Shown here: piece by piece, positions 19,550-26,783 of the stretch
How the letters are laid out: every line of letters starts with the position of its first letter
Position numbering within the stretch: the stretch's first letter is position 1
Assembly (NCBI GenBank): GCA_026398535.1
Contig: JAPLSQ010000009.1
Location: 1 to 64,000 of the forward strand
From: Candidatus Sumerlaeota bacterium
GTDB lineage: Bacteria > Sumerlaeota > Sumerlaeia > Sumerlaeales > Sumerlaeaceae
DNA length: 64,000 nt
Reading direction: 5' to 3'
The notes under the pieces: generated by a model
Databases searched by the model: none
Told to the model about the DNA's origin: nothing
What the model saw: only the letters and a program-made list of their open reading frames with translations
Program-made: the position numbers and the translations under genes

Positions 19550-20713
19550 TTACATTATGTGATCGTGCTGCAACAAACTGCGGGCAATGGAAGTCCACAC
19601 CCGCACCCGTTCCACAAATTCCGCCGTATCCGGTGTCAGCGGCGTCAGACCCGAGGTTTGCACCCTCCAGGCACGTCCGGCGCAACCACGCGCGATTTCC
19701 AGCAACTGCGCTTTCATCCGGGCGGGTTGCGCGCACAGCACATCATTCGGATGCAGCGAGATGACAAGCAACTTGTCCACGGGAATATTGTCCAACGTTT
19801 CTGTAAGACTCGTCCATGGGCTGACCTCAAATTCCATCAATCCGCGGATCTCAAGGAGATGTTTCTGAACCGGCGCCTGGTTGCCGCATGAATGGATGTG
19901 GCTGACGCCACCATGAAAAGCCTCAAGCTCCAGATACCGTGGCAACACGAATTCCGCGAAAAATCGCGGTGTGATGAAAGGGACATTGATCCAGTCGTCG
20001 CCAATATCGGCCGGTTCCAGCGGGCGCCCGAAATGGCGCGTGAACGCGGCATGCCATGAGCATCGCTGCGCGGTGAGAAATTCCAGCAGACCATGGACAA
20101 ATTCCGGACGCTCCGCAGCATCCGACATCAGGTTTTCATAACCCCGCAACTGGACGGCAAGGTCAAGGCATCCGCGCCACCAGACCATGTTAAAGACGAC
20201 TTTCATCCGCCCGTCCACAATCTTTGCAATGTCCTCGTGCCATCGAAGGATGCGCGGCATCCATCCGCTCGATTCGAAGCAAACCGGTTTCAAAAAATCA
20301 AGGTCGGGATGGCGTGTCAGTGGATGATCTGCTTGAATGATCGGTACGCCGCGCCCGTTGAATTCCACGCCCAGACCAACAAATGTGTATTCTGGATAAT
20401 GCCCGAGCCACGCGGGCAACTCCAGCGTCAAAGGCATGGCGTCATCGGAGAAATTCTCCCACCGCCAGAGCATCTGCGTCAGCGTCTGCTCGACGTAAAA
20501 CTGGGGATCAGTCAGATACCGGTTCACATCATAGCCGAAGATTGCGGTCCAAGCGATAGGATTTTCCATCTGGAAAACAGCGCGCGGAGTTCGCGCCAAG
20601 CGTTCATGGTTTTGACGACTATAAGCCGCACCGGTCACCCTGTCAATCAGACGGTAAATGCGTGTCAGCGGTTCGGTCACGACGTCTTCATCACCGGCCG
20701 GTTGCCTCGTCAT
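19550..20713 (-). CDS. URO-D family protein (second of the pair)
   Basis: About 387 residues. It belongs to the uroporphyrinogen decarboxylase/corrinoid methyltransferase superfamily by its overall fold pattern, including the late motif VSHIHSCGNQAPVQKHLLEI, which matches the His/Cys-bearing H-x-C-G-N segment of MtaA-like proteins. The start is uncertain: the ATG at 20713 overlaps the upstream URO-D gene by 23 bases, while a GTG at 20680 lies just past that gene's stop. It is divergent from its neighbour, so this is not a recent duplication. Substrate unknown; participation in sugar catabolism is inferred from the operon only. Confidence 0.72.
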   Translation of the reverse strand: MTRQPAGDEDVVTEPLTRIYRLIDRVTGAAYSRQNHERLARTPRAVFQMENPIAWTAIFGYDVNRYLTDPQFYVEQTLTQMLWRWENFSDDAMPLTLELPAWLGHYPEYTFVGLGVEFNGRGVPIIQADHPLTRHPDLDFLKPVCFESSGWMPRILRWHEDIAKIVDGRMKVVFNMVWWRGCLDLAVQLRGYENLMSDAAERPEFVHGLLEFLTAQRCSWHAAFTRHFGRPLEPADIGDDWINVPFITPRFFAEFVLPRYLELEAFHGGVSHIHSCGNQAPVQKHLLEIRGLMEFEVSPWTSLTETLDNIPVDKLLVISLHPNDVLCAQPARMKAQLLEIARGCAGRAWRVQTSGLTPLTPDTAEFVERVRVWTSIARSLLQHDHIM

Positions 20714-21788
20714 ACATTGCGCGCAGGTTCTCAAGCGGCACATCGGGCAGAATCTCGTTGCTCGTTTTGAGCACAAGCGAAGCCTTACCGCGGCAAACCT
20801 CCACGGCGCGCCGCACTGCACGGCGCACGCCCTCGGGTGTTGCGCTGACGAGTGTTTTTGTCACCGAGATCGGGCCGAAAATGAGCAATTTGTCGCCGTC
20901 CAAGGTGCGCCGCTCGACAATTTCCTCCAGCCGAACGCCGCATTCCTCCTGAAATCCCTGAAGTCCGCCAACACCAAGACTGATGATATCGTCAAGGATC
21001 GGGCGCACATCACCATCACAATGCCACACGAGACGGGCGCCCGCATCCCGCAACGGTTTGACAGCCTCGCGAACGAGCGGGAAATAATGCTCGCGCAGGA
21101 ATCCGGGGTCAACCATTGGGCCATACTGGCCGCAGATGTCCATCCCGCAGAGCATGCCGATCGGCTGTATTCCCTCGCGCACCATGCGCGCCACTACGCG
21201 GGCATGGCATGCCGCCAGCGCCGCCGAATGCTCATAAAGTTGGACGATTTCCTTCCCGTATTCCACGATGGCCACAAGATAATTCTCGTAGCCGAACACA
21301 CGGTACCACTCGAAATTGGGAATGACCTCCCAGCGGGCCGGACACCACCACATCCGGGGACCGCACAATTCCTGCATGCGCCACAGATTGGCGCACTTCT
21401 TCTCATACTCGCCCTGCACATCAAATGCTGCCGCCGCTTCTTCCGGCGAAGGAAGACTCTCGATGTAAGACACGATGTCTTCCGGCGTGCGCCATTGCGC
21501 CCGCTCCTCCATATCCTTGCTTGTGCAGAGGGTGTAACCGCCGCGTTCAGAGGGCACATTGACATCCAGCAGTCCGTCCAGACCAAGCTCCTGGTATGCC
21601 CTGATGCTCACCGGCACAGGATTTGCCCAGTATTCAGCCTCATTCGCTCCGCTGAGCGCCATGATCTTGCCTGGATCGGCGATCCAGCCGCCAAGGCAGG
21701 GTATTCTGTCCGGTTCCTCGAGATTGAACACAGCATCGAGCCGGGCTTTTTCAGGAAATGTTTCTGCCTCGGTCAGCATGATATTCAC
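20691..21788 (-). CDS. URO-D family protein (first of the pair)
   Basis: 365 residues. The N-terminus KARLDAVFNLEEPDRIPCLG is typical of URO-D family members. Later motifs GARLVWHCDGDVRPILDDII and GFQEECGVRLEEI match the metal- or ligand-binding C-terminal part of the MtaA/HemE fold (H-C-D-G where many have H-x-C-G). The start is GTG at 21788, overlapping the upstream isomerase-like gene by four bases, so translation is probably coupled. It lacks the neighbourhood of heme genes, so a role in porphyrin synthesis is unlikely. Function unknown. Confidence 0.78.
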   Translation of the reverse strand: MNIMLTEAETFPEKARLDAVFNLEEPDRIPCLGGWIADPGKIMALSGANEAEYWANPVPVSIRAYQELGLDGLLDVNVPSERGGYTLCTSKDMEERAQWRTPEDIVSYIESLPSPEEAAAAFDVQGEYEKKCANLWRMQELCGPRMWWCPARWEVIPNFEWYRVFGYENYLVAIVEYGKEIVQLYEHSAALAACHARVVARMVREGIQPIGMLCGMDICGQYGPMVDPGFLREHYFPLVREAVKPLRDAGARLVWHCDGDVRPILDDIISLGVGGLQGFQEECGVRLEEIVERRTLDGDKLLIFGPISVTKTLVSATPEGVRRAVRRAVEVCRGKASLVLKTSNEILPDVPLENLRAMYDEATGR

Positions 21789-23242
21789 ACCCCGGGCATG
21801 ACAGTCTCAATGTCAAGGACCTGGCAAAGCCCCACCAGTTCGCGTTGCCAGTCGCCATACATCATATGGATGTGGTTCGAGCGCAACTGTTTCACGAACG
21901 CCAGCGCGGGCGCATCGACACGCACAAAGGTATGCGGCGAGAATTCCCAGTAGGTTGTCTTGAGCGCCTCGCGCGGGATATTAAGAGATTCGCCCCCCGC
22001 GACAAGCATGACATAACGCCCTTTGACGCGGCTGAGCCGCGCAAGCGTCACCCTGCCAGGACGGCTCACGCACTGCGGGCACATGCCGCCGTGTTTCCAT
22101 GGAATCTCCTGCAGGCCGTGTTTAACCCAGCAGACATCCTTGCGCGAGCGCGCCAGTTCCGTGGCTTGCGACCCGCAATTTGAAATCCGCAACATGCCCG
22201 TCTGCGGATCGAGCCAGCGCACATCCGCGAAGTTGATGGCTTGGTCGCTCACATTCTTCATCATTTGCATGGTCAGCGCGCCGTTCGAGTCCGACTCGCA
22301 CGCGCAAACCGTCCGCTCCTTGCTCCCTTGCGCATCGCTCGAATCGCCCAGCAATGCATGCGCAAGGCAGAAACTTGTCATGATGCGCGGCATGACCGGC
22401 AGGCATTTCACGCTCACAAAATCGAAACTGTTTTCGGCGATCACCTGCTTGAGAGCCAGATACAGCCGCACCGACATCTCGACAACGATCTCATCAACCT
22501 CAACAGCCCCAAACTCACTCGTCAGCCATTTTTTATACAGGTCAACTTCTTTCGCGCCGATGTGTTGTGCCCTGTCGGCGACATCGAGCTCATCGAAACC
22601 CGACACATCCACCCCGAACTTCATCAGCCACTGATTGGGATCGACAACCGATGTCAGCATCTCCAGCGAGCGTGTTCCGCCAAGACCATATCGCATTCCC
22701 CGCAGGCGCCGCGCCGCTGCTGAAGCAGTGCAAAGGGTTTTCAATTCATCCTGCGTCGCGGGATCGTCAAAATTCCCATACACAACCGCCGCATCAATGC
22801 CAACTTCATCGAGCCCGCCTTTTGTGATCGCCATGCCAACCAGCCCGACGCAGTCCGGCCGGGCATTCGTCCATAGAACAACCGGAAGACCATTGTTGAG
22901 GAGCGAGCCGATCGCCGCCGTCGTCGAATACGACCAGTCCACAACATACATCACCAGCGCCTCGGCGCCCGCGCTCTCAAGCATCCGGATGTGCCGGGCA
23001 GCCTCCTCCGGTGTGCGCGTAATTTCAGACACACGCATGACATGAAAACCCAGCGCTGCGAGCGTCTCAAAGGCGTCAACCTGGAACTGCCGCGCCTTCT
23101 GAGCCATGGAAGCAACAGTGTCGCAGTCGGCCGAGATCAGGCTGAGAAGACCGATGCGCGCAGCCGGCGCGCGTCCCGCCAGATGCTCCGGTTTGTGCTC
23201 GATGACACCTGGAATCGTGTCAGCATTGATGAAATTGATCAT
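21785..23242 (-). CDS. L-fucose/L-arabinose isomerase-like protein
   Basis: 485 residues. GGAGGC lies nine bases before the ATG. The N-terminal two-thirds has the domain order of the FucI/AraA superfamily (IGLLSLISADCDTVASMA; an EALVMYVVDW strand), and the C-terminal part has the family segment CESDSNGALTMQMM followed by FADVRWLD. Members interconvert aldoses and ketoses with a metal ion, though several relatives have other functions. Position between a kinase-aldolase fusion and an aldehyde dehydrogenase fits the first step of a deoxysugar or pentose route. Exact sugar unknown. It is translationally coupled to the URO-D gene downstream. Confidence 0.77.
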   Translation of the reverse strand: MINFINADTIPGVIEHKPEHLAGRAPAARIGLLSLISADCDTVASMAQKARQFQVDAFETLAALGFHVMRVSEITRTPEEAARHIRMLESAGAEALVMYVVDWSYSTTAAIGSLLNNGLPVVLWTNARPDCVGLVGMAITKGGLDEVGIDAAVVYGNFDDPATQDELKTLCTASAAARRLRGMRYGLGGTRSLEMLTSVVDPNQWLMKFGVDVSGFDELDVADRAQHIGAKEVDLYKKWLTSEFGAVEVDEIVVEMSVRLYLALKQVIAENSFDFVSVKCLPVMPRIMTSFCLAHALLGDSSDAQGSKERTVCACESDSNGALTMQMMKNVSDQAINFADVRWLDPQTGMLRISNCGSQATELARSRKDVCWVKHGLQEIPWKHGGMCPQCVSRPGRVTLARLSRVKGRYVMLVAGGESLNIPREALKTTYWEFSPHTFVRVDAPALAFVKQLRSNHIHMMYGDWQRELVGLCQVLDIETVMPGV

Positions 23243-23268
23243 GCGAATCTGCCTCCGAAAAGTCTGAA

Positions 23269-23772
23269 TTATAAATGAATCATTCCCACTGGTCTGACAT
23301 CGAGATCTTTCTCCGGTGTGGCATCCTCAAGAGCCAGCAGAAATCCGGCTGACTCGGTCAGTGGAAACGCCGGAGTGTGCCACACGCCCCGGTTCACAAT
23401 AAAGGCTGTGCTGCCATTAAGCCGGAACAACCGCAGCGAGCTCAAATCCGGAGCCGCATCAGGGTCGTCCGGCGAACCGCCTGTGGCAAACGCCATGACC
23501 GACGCCCCACCCATTGGGATAAACACCTCCTGGCTGCGGCAATGCCGTTCGAGTTCAGAAAGCACACGCGGGCGCTGCCGCACCTCCAGGAACCCCCACA
23601 CAGGAGCATGCTTGAAACCAATTTCCGCAAGGCAATGCCAGTAACACAGCCAGTCCTTCTCAATGTCAGCTGGGCGCAGAGGCCGCCTTAGCAACTGGCC
23701 AAATGGTGCAAACAGCTCATCGCTCAAATCGTGAAACTCAATCTTTGATGGGGGGCTTATTGTGCTTGTCAT
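23269..23772 (-). CDS. Ureidoglycolate lyase (AllA)-like cupin protein
   Basis: 167 residues. AAGGAG lies nine bases before the ATG at 23772; a TTG seven codons upstream is less likely. The sequence follows the AllA family (PF04115): FAPFGQLLRRP near the N-terminus, then RQRPRVLSELERHCRSQEVF, IPMGGASVMAFATGG, and GVWHTPAFPL. Classical AllA cleaves ureidoglycolate to glyoxylate and urea. No other allantoin or purine gene is near, so this copy may act on another hydroxy- or keto-acid derivative. It lies between the lipoyl-domain gene (13 bases) and the isomerase-like gene (26 bases). Confidence 0.75.
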   Translation of the reverse strand: MTSTISPPSKIEFHDLSDELFAPFGQLLRRPLRPADIEKDWLCYWHCLAEIGFKHAPVWGFLEVRQRPRVLSELERHCRSQEVFIPMGGASVMAFATGGSPDDPDAAPDLSSLRLFRLNGSTAFIVNRGVWHTPAFPLTESAGFLLALEDATPEKDLDVRPVGMIHL

Positions 23773-23785
23773 CCTTTTTCGCTCC

Positions 23786-24019
23786 TTAACCAATCACTGC
23801 CAGCGGTTCGCCGCACTTGCGCACTTCGCCTTCCTGCACGAGGATTTTCTCCAGCGTGCCATCCGCGTCCGACATGACCTCCATGATGGCCTTGTCCGAT
23901 TCAACATCGAGAAGCAGTTCGCCCGTTTTGACTGAATCGCCTTCCTTCTTATGCCACGCATGAACAGTGCCCTCTTCCATCGTCATGCCAAATTTCGGCA
24001 TGTTGAAAGTCTCAGACAT
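23786..24019 (-). CDS. Free-standing lipoyl-domain protein
   Basis: 77 residues, consisting of one biotinyl/lipoyl domain and nothing else. GGAG lies seven bases before the ATG. The lipoylation site is K43 in DVESDKAIMEV, the usual ESDKA motif of 2-oxoacid dehydrogenase E2 proteins. The peripheral-subunit-binding and acyltransferase domains of E2 are absent, and no E3 gene is near. Its partner is almost certainly the fused E1 encoded 68 bases upstream. It would take an acyl group from thiamine diphosphate onto lipoate; the acceptor after that is not apparent in the operon. Confidence 0.85.
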   Translation of the reverse strand: MSETFNMPKFGMTMEEGTVHAWHKKEGDSVKTGELLLDVESDKAIMEVMSDADGTLEKILVQEGEVRKCGEPLAVIG

Positions 24020-24087
24020 CCATAATCTCCTATCACATAATATGGGCGGCGGCGCGCCTGCCTTGACCACCGAGCCGCGCCCGAATA

Positions 24088-26106
24088 TCATTTCAACAAC
24101 GACCGCACGGCATCAATGATCCACGGCGGCGATGGCACGACAGCCCTTTCAAGATCCTTGTCATACGGTATGCCCGTGCGCATCCCGGTGACGCGCCTGA
24201 CCGGTTTTTTCAACGCATCCCGGCAGTTCTCGGAGACGACGGCCGACACCTCGCTGGCGAAACCGCCCTCGGCAGGCGCCTCGTTGACCACAACGCAACG
24301 CCCCGTCTTGCGCACCGACTCGAAAATCGTTTCCGTGTCGAGCGGATAAAGCGTCAGAGGATCAATGACCTCGCAGTCGACGCCCTCCTTGGCCAGCTCT
24401 TCAGCAGCTGTCATCGCGTGAACCGCCATCCATGAATTCGCGACAATCGACATGTCCCGGCCCTGCCGCTTGACCGCCGCCCGGCCCAAGGGCAAAACAT
24501 AATCAGTCTTCGGAACGGCCTGTTTCATGCGGTACACAGCCTTGTGTTCAATGAATATCACCGGATTGTCATCGCGTATGGCAGCCTTCAGCAATCCTTT
24601 CACATCATACGGCGTCGCGGCCATGACGACGATCAGGCCCGGAATATTCACGAACCAGTTCTCAAGACTTTGCGAATGCTGCGAGGAATTGCGGAAACCC
24701 ACGCCGCCCTGTGTGCGCACAACCATGGGGACTTTCACCCGACCGCGTCCCATCTGCGGATATTTCACCGCGTGATTCACGATCTGGTCCATCGCGATGG
24801 AGATGAAATCAATATACATGATTTCAATCACGGGTCTCATCCCGCTCACAGCGGCGCCCACGGCGCCGCCCGCGATGGCTGCCTCGGATATGGGCGTGTC
24901 AAAGACGCGGCGCGCACCGAATTTTTCAAGCAGGCCCCGCGAGCACCCGAACAGGTTGCCCCACACGCCGACATCCTCGCCCATAAGAATAACGCTCGGA
25001 TCGCGCTCCATCTCTTCTTCCATCGCCTCGCGGATCGCCTCGGAATATGTGATAAGCCGCGATTCCTCCGCTGGCGCCGCAAAGTAATGCGGCCGGCTTT
25101 CTGGAAGCTCGATTATCACGTGGCTTGTGGCTTCCGCGATGGTTGCCTTGCGCTGTTCCAGCGCCCACTCACGCGCCTTGTCGGACTCGGCGGTCAGCTT
25201 CTCCTCCAGCGCAACGATCTCGTTCTCCGAAACGCCGAATTCATCGATGAGCGCCCTGCGGCATTGCGGCAGCGGATCATGCTCCTGCCAAGCCTTGACC
25301 TCCTCGTTTGTGCGGTAGTTCAGCGGATCGCCGATATAATGTCCGCGGAATCGGTAGGTGACCGCCTCGATGAACTGGGGGCCTTTGCCGGCGCGAATCT
25401 TCTTCACCGCCTTGCGCGCCGCATCCGCAACCTCAAACACATTCATGCCATTCACCGTGACGCCCTTGAGACCGTAACTCTCGGCGCGTTTGCTGATGCG
25501 GAACACCGGCACAAACTTGTCCACCGGCATGGCCTCGCCATACTGATTGTTCTCACAGATGTACAGCACCGGCAGTTTCCAGATGGACGCCAGGTTCAAT
25601 CCCTCGTGAAACGAACCCGTGTTGGATGCCCCGTCGCCGAAGAAGCACGCCGTGACATGACCTGTCTTGCGAAGGTCGCTGGCCAGCGCGGCGCCCGCCG
25701 CAATCGTGATCCCGCTGCCAACGATCGAGCCGCAGTAAAAATTGTGGTCCTTGTCGATCCACTGCATCGGGCCGCCCAGACCGTCGCTCACGCCGCCGAT
25801 GCGGCCGAGCATCTCGGCATAGACGCGCTCAATCGTGCTGCCCTTGGCAATCGAGTGGCCCTGCGGCCGGTGGGTTGATATGACCGTGTCCGCGGGTTTG
25901 AGCGCCGAGCACACGCCAACCGCGACCGCTTCCTCGCCAACATACGGATGAAAGCCGTTCATGATGAGATCCTTCAGTTTGAGCTGAAGGCAACGGTCAT
26001 CAAAACACCGCAGGATGTGCATCATGCGGTAAAGCTCAAGAGCCTCCTCCTTCGTGAATGAGGCCCTGATGGAAGAAACCTTGTTGGCGGGTATCTTGTT
26101 AATCAT
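24088..26106 (-). CDS. Fused E1 alpha-beta thiamine-dependent 2-oxoacid/acetoin dehydrogenase
   Basis: 672 residues. The N-terminal half is E1 alpha with the thiamine diphosphate motif: GDG at 157-159 and ENNQYG at 185-190. The C-terminal half is E1 beta (SVILMGEDVGVWGN, SQHSQSLENWF, CEVIDPLTLYPLDTETI). Separate subunits are usual in the acetoin and pyruvate types, so this is a natural fusion. The chosen ATG overlaps the stop of the cyclase gene by four bases (ATGA); a TTG two codons earlier is better spaced from GGAGG. With the adjacent lipoyl protein it would oxidatively decarboxylate or cleave a keto compound. The substrate is unknown; the operon suggests a sugar-derived one. Confidence 0.87.
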   Translation of the reverse strand: MINKIPANKVSSIRASFTKEEALELYRMMHILRCFDDRCLQLKLKDLIMNGFHPYVGEEAVAVGVCSALKPADTVISTHRPQGHSIAKGSTIERVYAEMLGRIGGVSDGLGGPMQWIDKDHNFYCGSIVGSGITIAAGAALASDLRKTGHVTACFFGDGASNTGSFHEGLNLASIWKLPVLYICENNQYGEAMPVDKFVPVFRISKRAESYGLKGVTVNGMNVFEVADAARKAVKKIRAGKGPQFIEAVTYRFRGHYIGDPLNYRTNEEVKAWQEHDPLPQCRRALIDEFGVSENEIVALEEKLTAESDKAREWALEQRKATIAEATSHVIIELPESRPHYFAAPAEESRLITYSEAIREAMEEEMERDPSVILMGEDVGVWGNLFGCSRGLLEKFGARRVFDTPISEAAIAGGAVGAAVSGMRPVIEIMYIDFISIAMDQIVNHAVKYPQMGRGRVKVPMVVRTQGGVGFRNSSQHSQSLENWFVNIPGLIVVMAATPYDVKGLLKAAIRDDNPVIFIEHKAVYRMKQAVPKTDYVLPLGRAAVKRQGRDMSIVANSWMAVHAMTAAEELAKEGVDCEVIDPLTLYPLDTETIFESVRKTGRCVVVNEAPAEGGFASEVSAVVSENCRDALKKPVRRVTGMRTGIPYDKDLERAVVPSPPWIIDAVRSLLK

Positions 26107-26783
26107 TGCCAATCCAATCCTCCTTTTTTAATGGCGGCCACGCGGACCGGGCAGGCGTCAAGCCCCTCGATCGGCAGGGGAAGTATGATGACAAGGTGAC
26201 GCTCCTCACCGAGCAGTTCGAGATTCGTGAGCGACTCAATCATGGGGATGCCTGCTTTGCAGCATGCGATGTGGTTGGGCTGGTAATCCGTGCCAGGCAC
26301 CTCGAGCCCCGCTGCGTCCGTGCCAAGGCACGCGATGCCCTTGTCCACCAGCCACTGGTTGGCCTCAATGGACAAATGAGCCTGCTCGTTCCAGCGGTCG
26401 CTGTCATAAAGCTTGTCCATATCCTGGCGGATGAACACGACGTCGCCGGCCCGGATGCGCGCGTCGTGCTTCTTCACCTCACTCAGCGTGATCGTGTCGC
26501 CGTCCTTTTTGTTCGAGAAATCAAGGCAAACACAGGGCGCGATCAGCTTGCTGATGGGAAAATCCGCGGTGTCGGCGCCTTCCTTCCAGTGATGGAAAGG
26601 CACCTCAATATGCGTGCCAATGTGTGTGCACATCGTCATCTCGCCGAGAATGTACCAGATGTCGGGGCGGTGTTTGACCTCAGGCAGGATGTTCGTCACG
26701 TCATCCACGCGCGTCGTGAACTTGAAGTGTTCCTTGCCCGGGATGATGCGCCGGCTCAGGTCGATGAGATGCTCCGCTTTCAT
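26103..26783 (-). CDS. Cyclase-family metal hydrolase (kynurenine formamidase-like fold)
   Basis: 226 residues. The metal-binding motif of the PF04199 cyclase family is seen as HIGTHIE (H54, H58, E60) followed by PFHHW. Members include arylformamidase and isatin hydrolase; many sit in sugar or aromatic clusters with unproven substrates, and lactone or amide hydrolysis is plausible. AGGAGA, inside the end of the upstream gene, lies eight bases before the ATG. The upstream stop and this start are contiguous with no gap, so expression is closely linked to the GatZ-PfkB fusion. No signal peptide is seen, so it is cytoplasmic. Confidence 0.83.
   Translation of the reverse strand: MKAEHLIDLSRRIIPGKEHFKFTTRVDDVTNILPEVKHRPDIWYILGEMTMCTHIGTHIEVPFHHWKEGADTADFPISKLIAPCVCLDFSNKKDGDTITLSEVKKHDARIRAGDVVFIRQDMDKLYDSDRWNEQAHLSIEANQWLVDKGIACLGTDAAGLEVPGTDYQPNHIACCKAGIPMIESLTNLELLGEERHLVIILPLPIEGLDACPVRVAAIKKGGLDWQ

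Noticed and set aside
20658-21953. 431-codon plus-strand frame
   Set aside because: Antisense across the two URO-D genes, which have clear family motifs on the other strand.
23269-23772. Allantoin or purine degradation locus
   Set aside because: The AllA-like protein is alone; no allantoinase, allantoate hydrolase or ureidoglycolate dehydrogenase gene is near.
24544-25878. 444-codon plus-strand frame
   Set aside because: Lies wholly antisense to the fused E1 gene; no recognisable motif and rich in His and Arg as expected for a shadow of GC-rich coding DNA.
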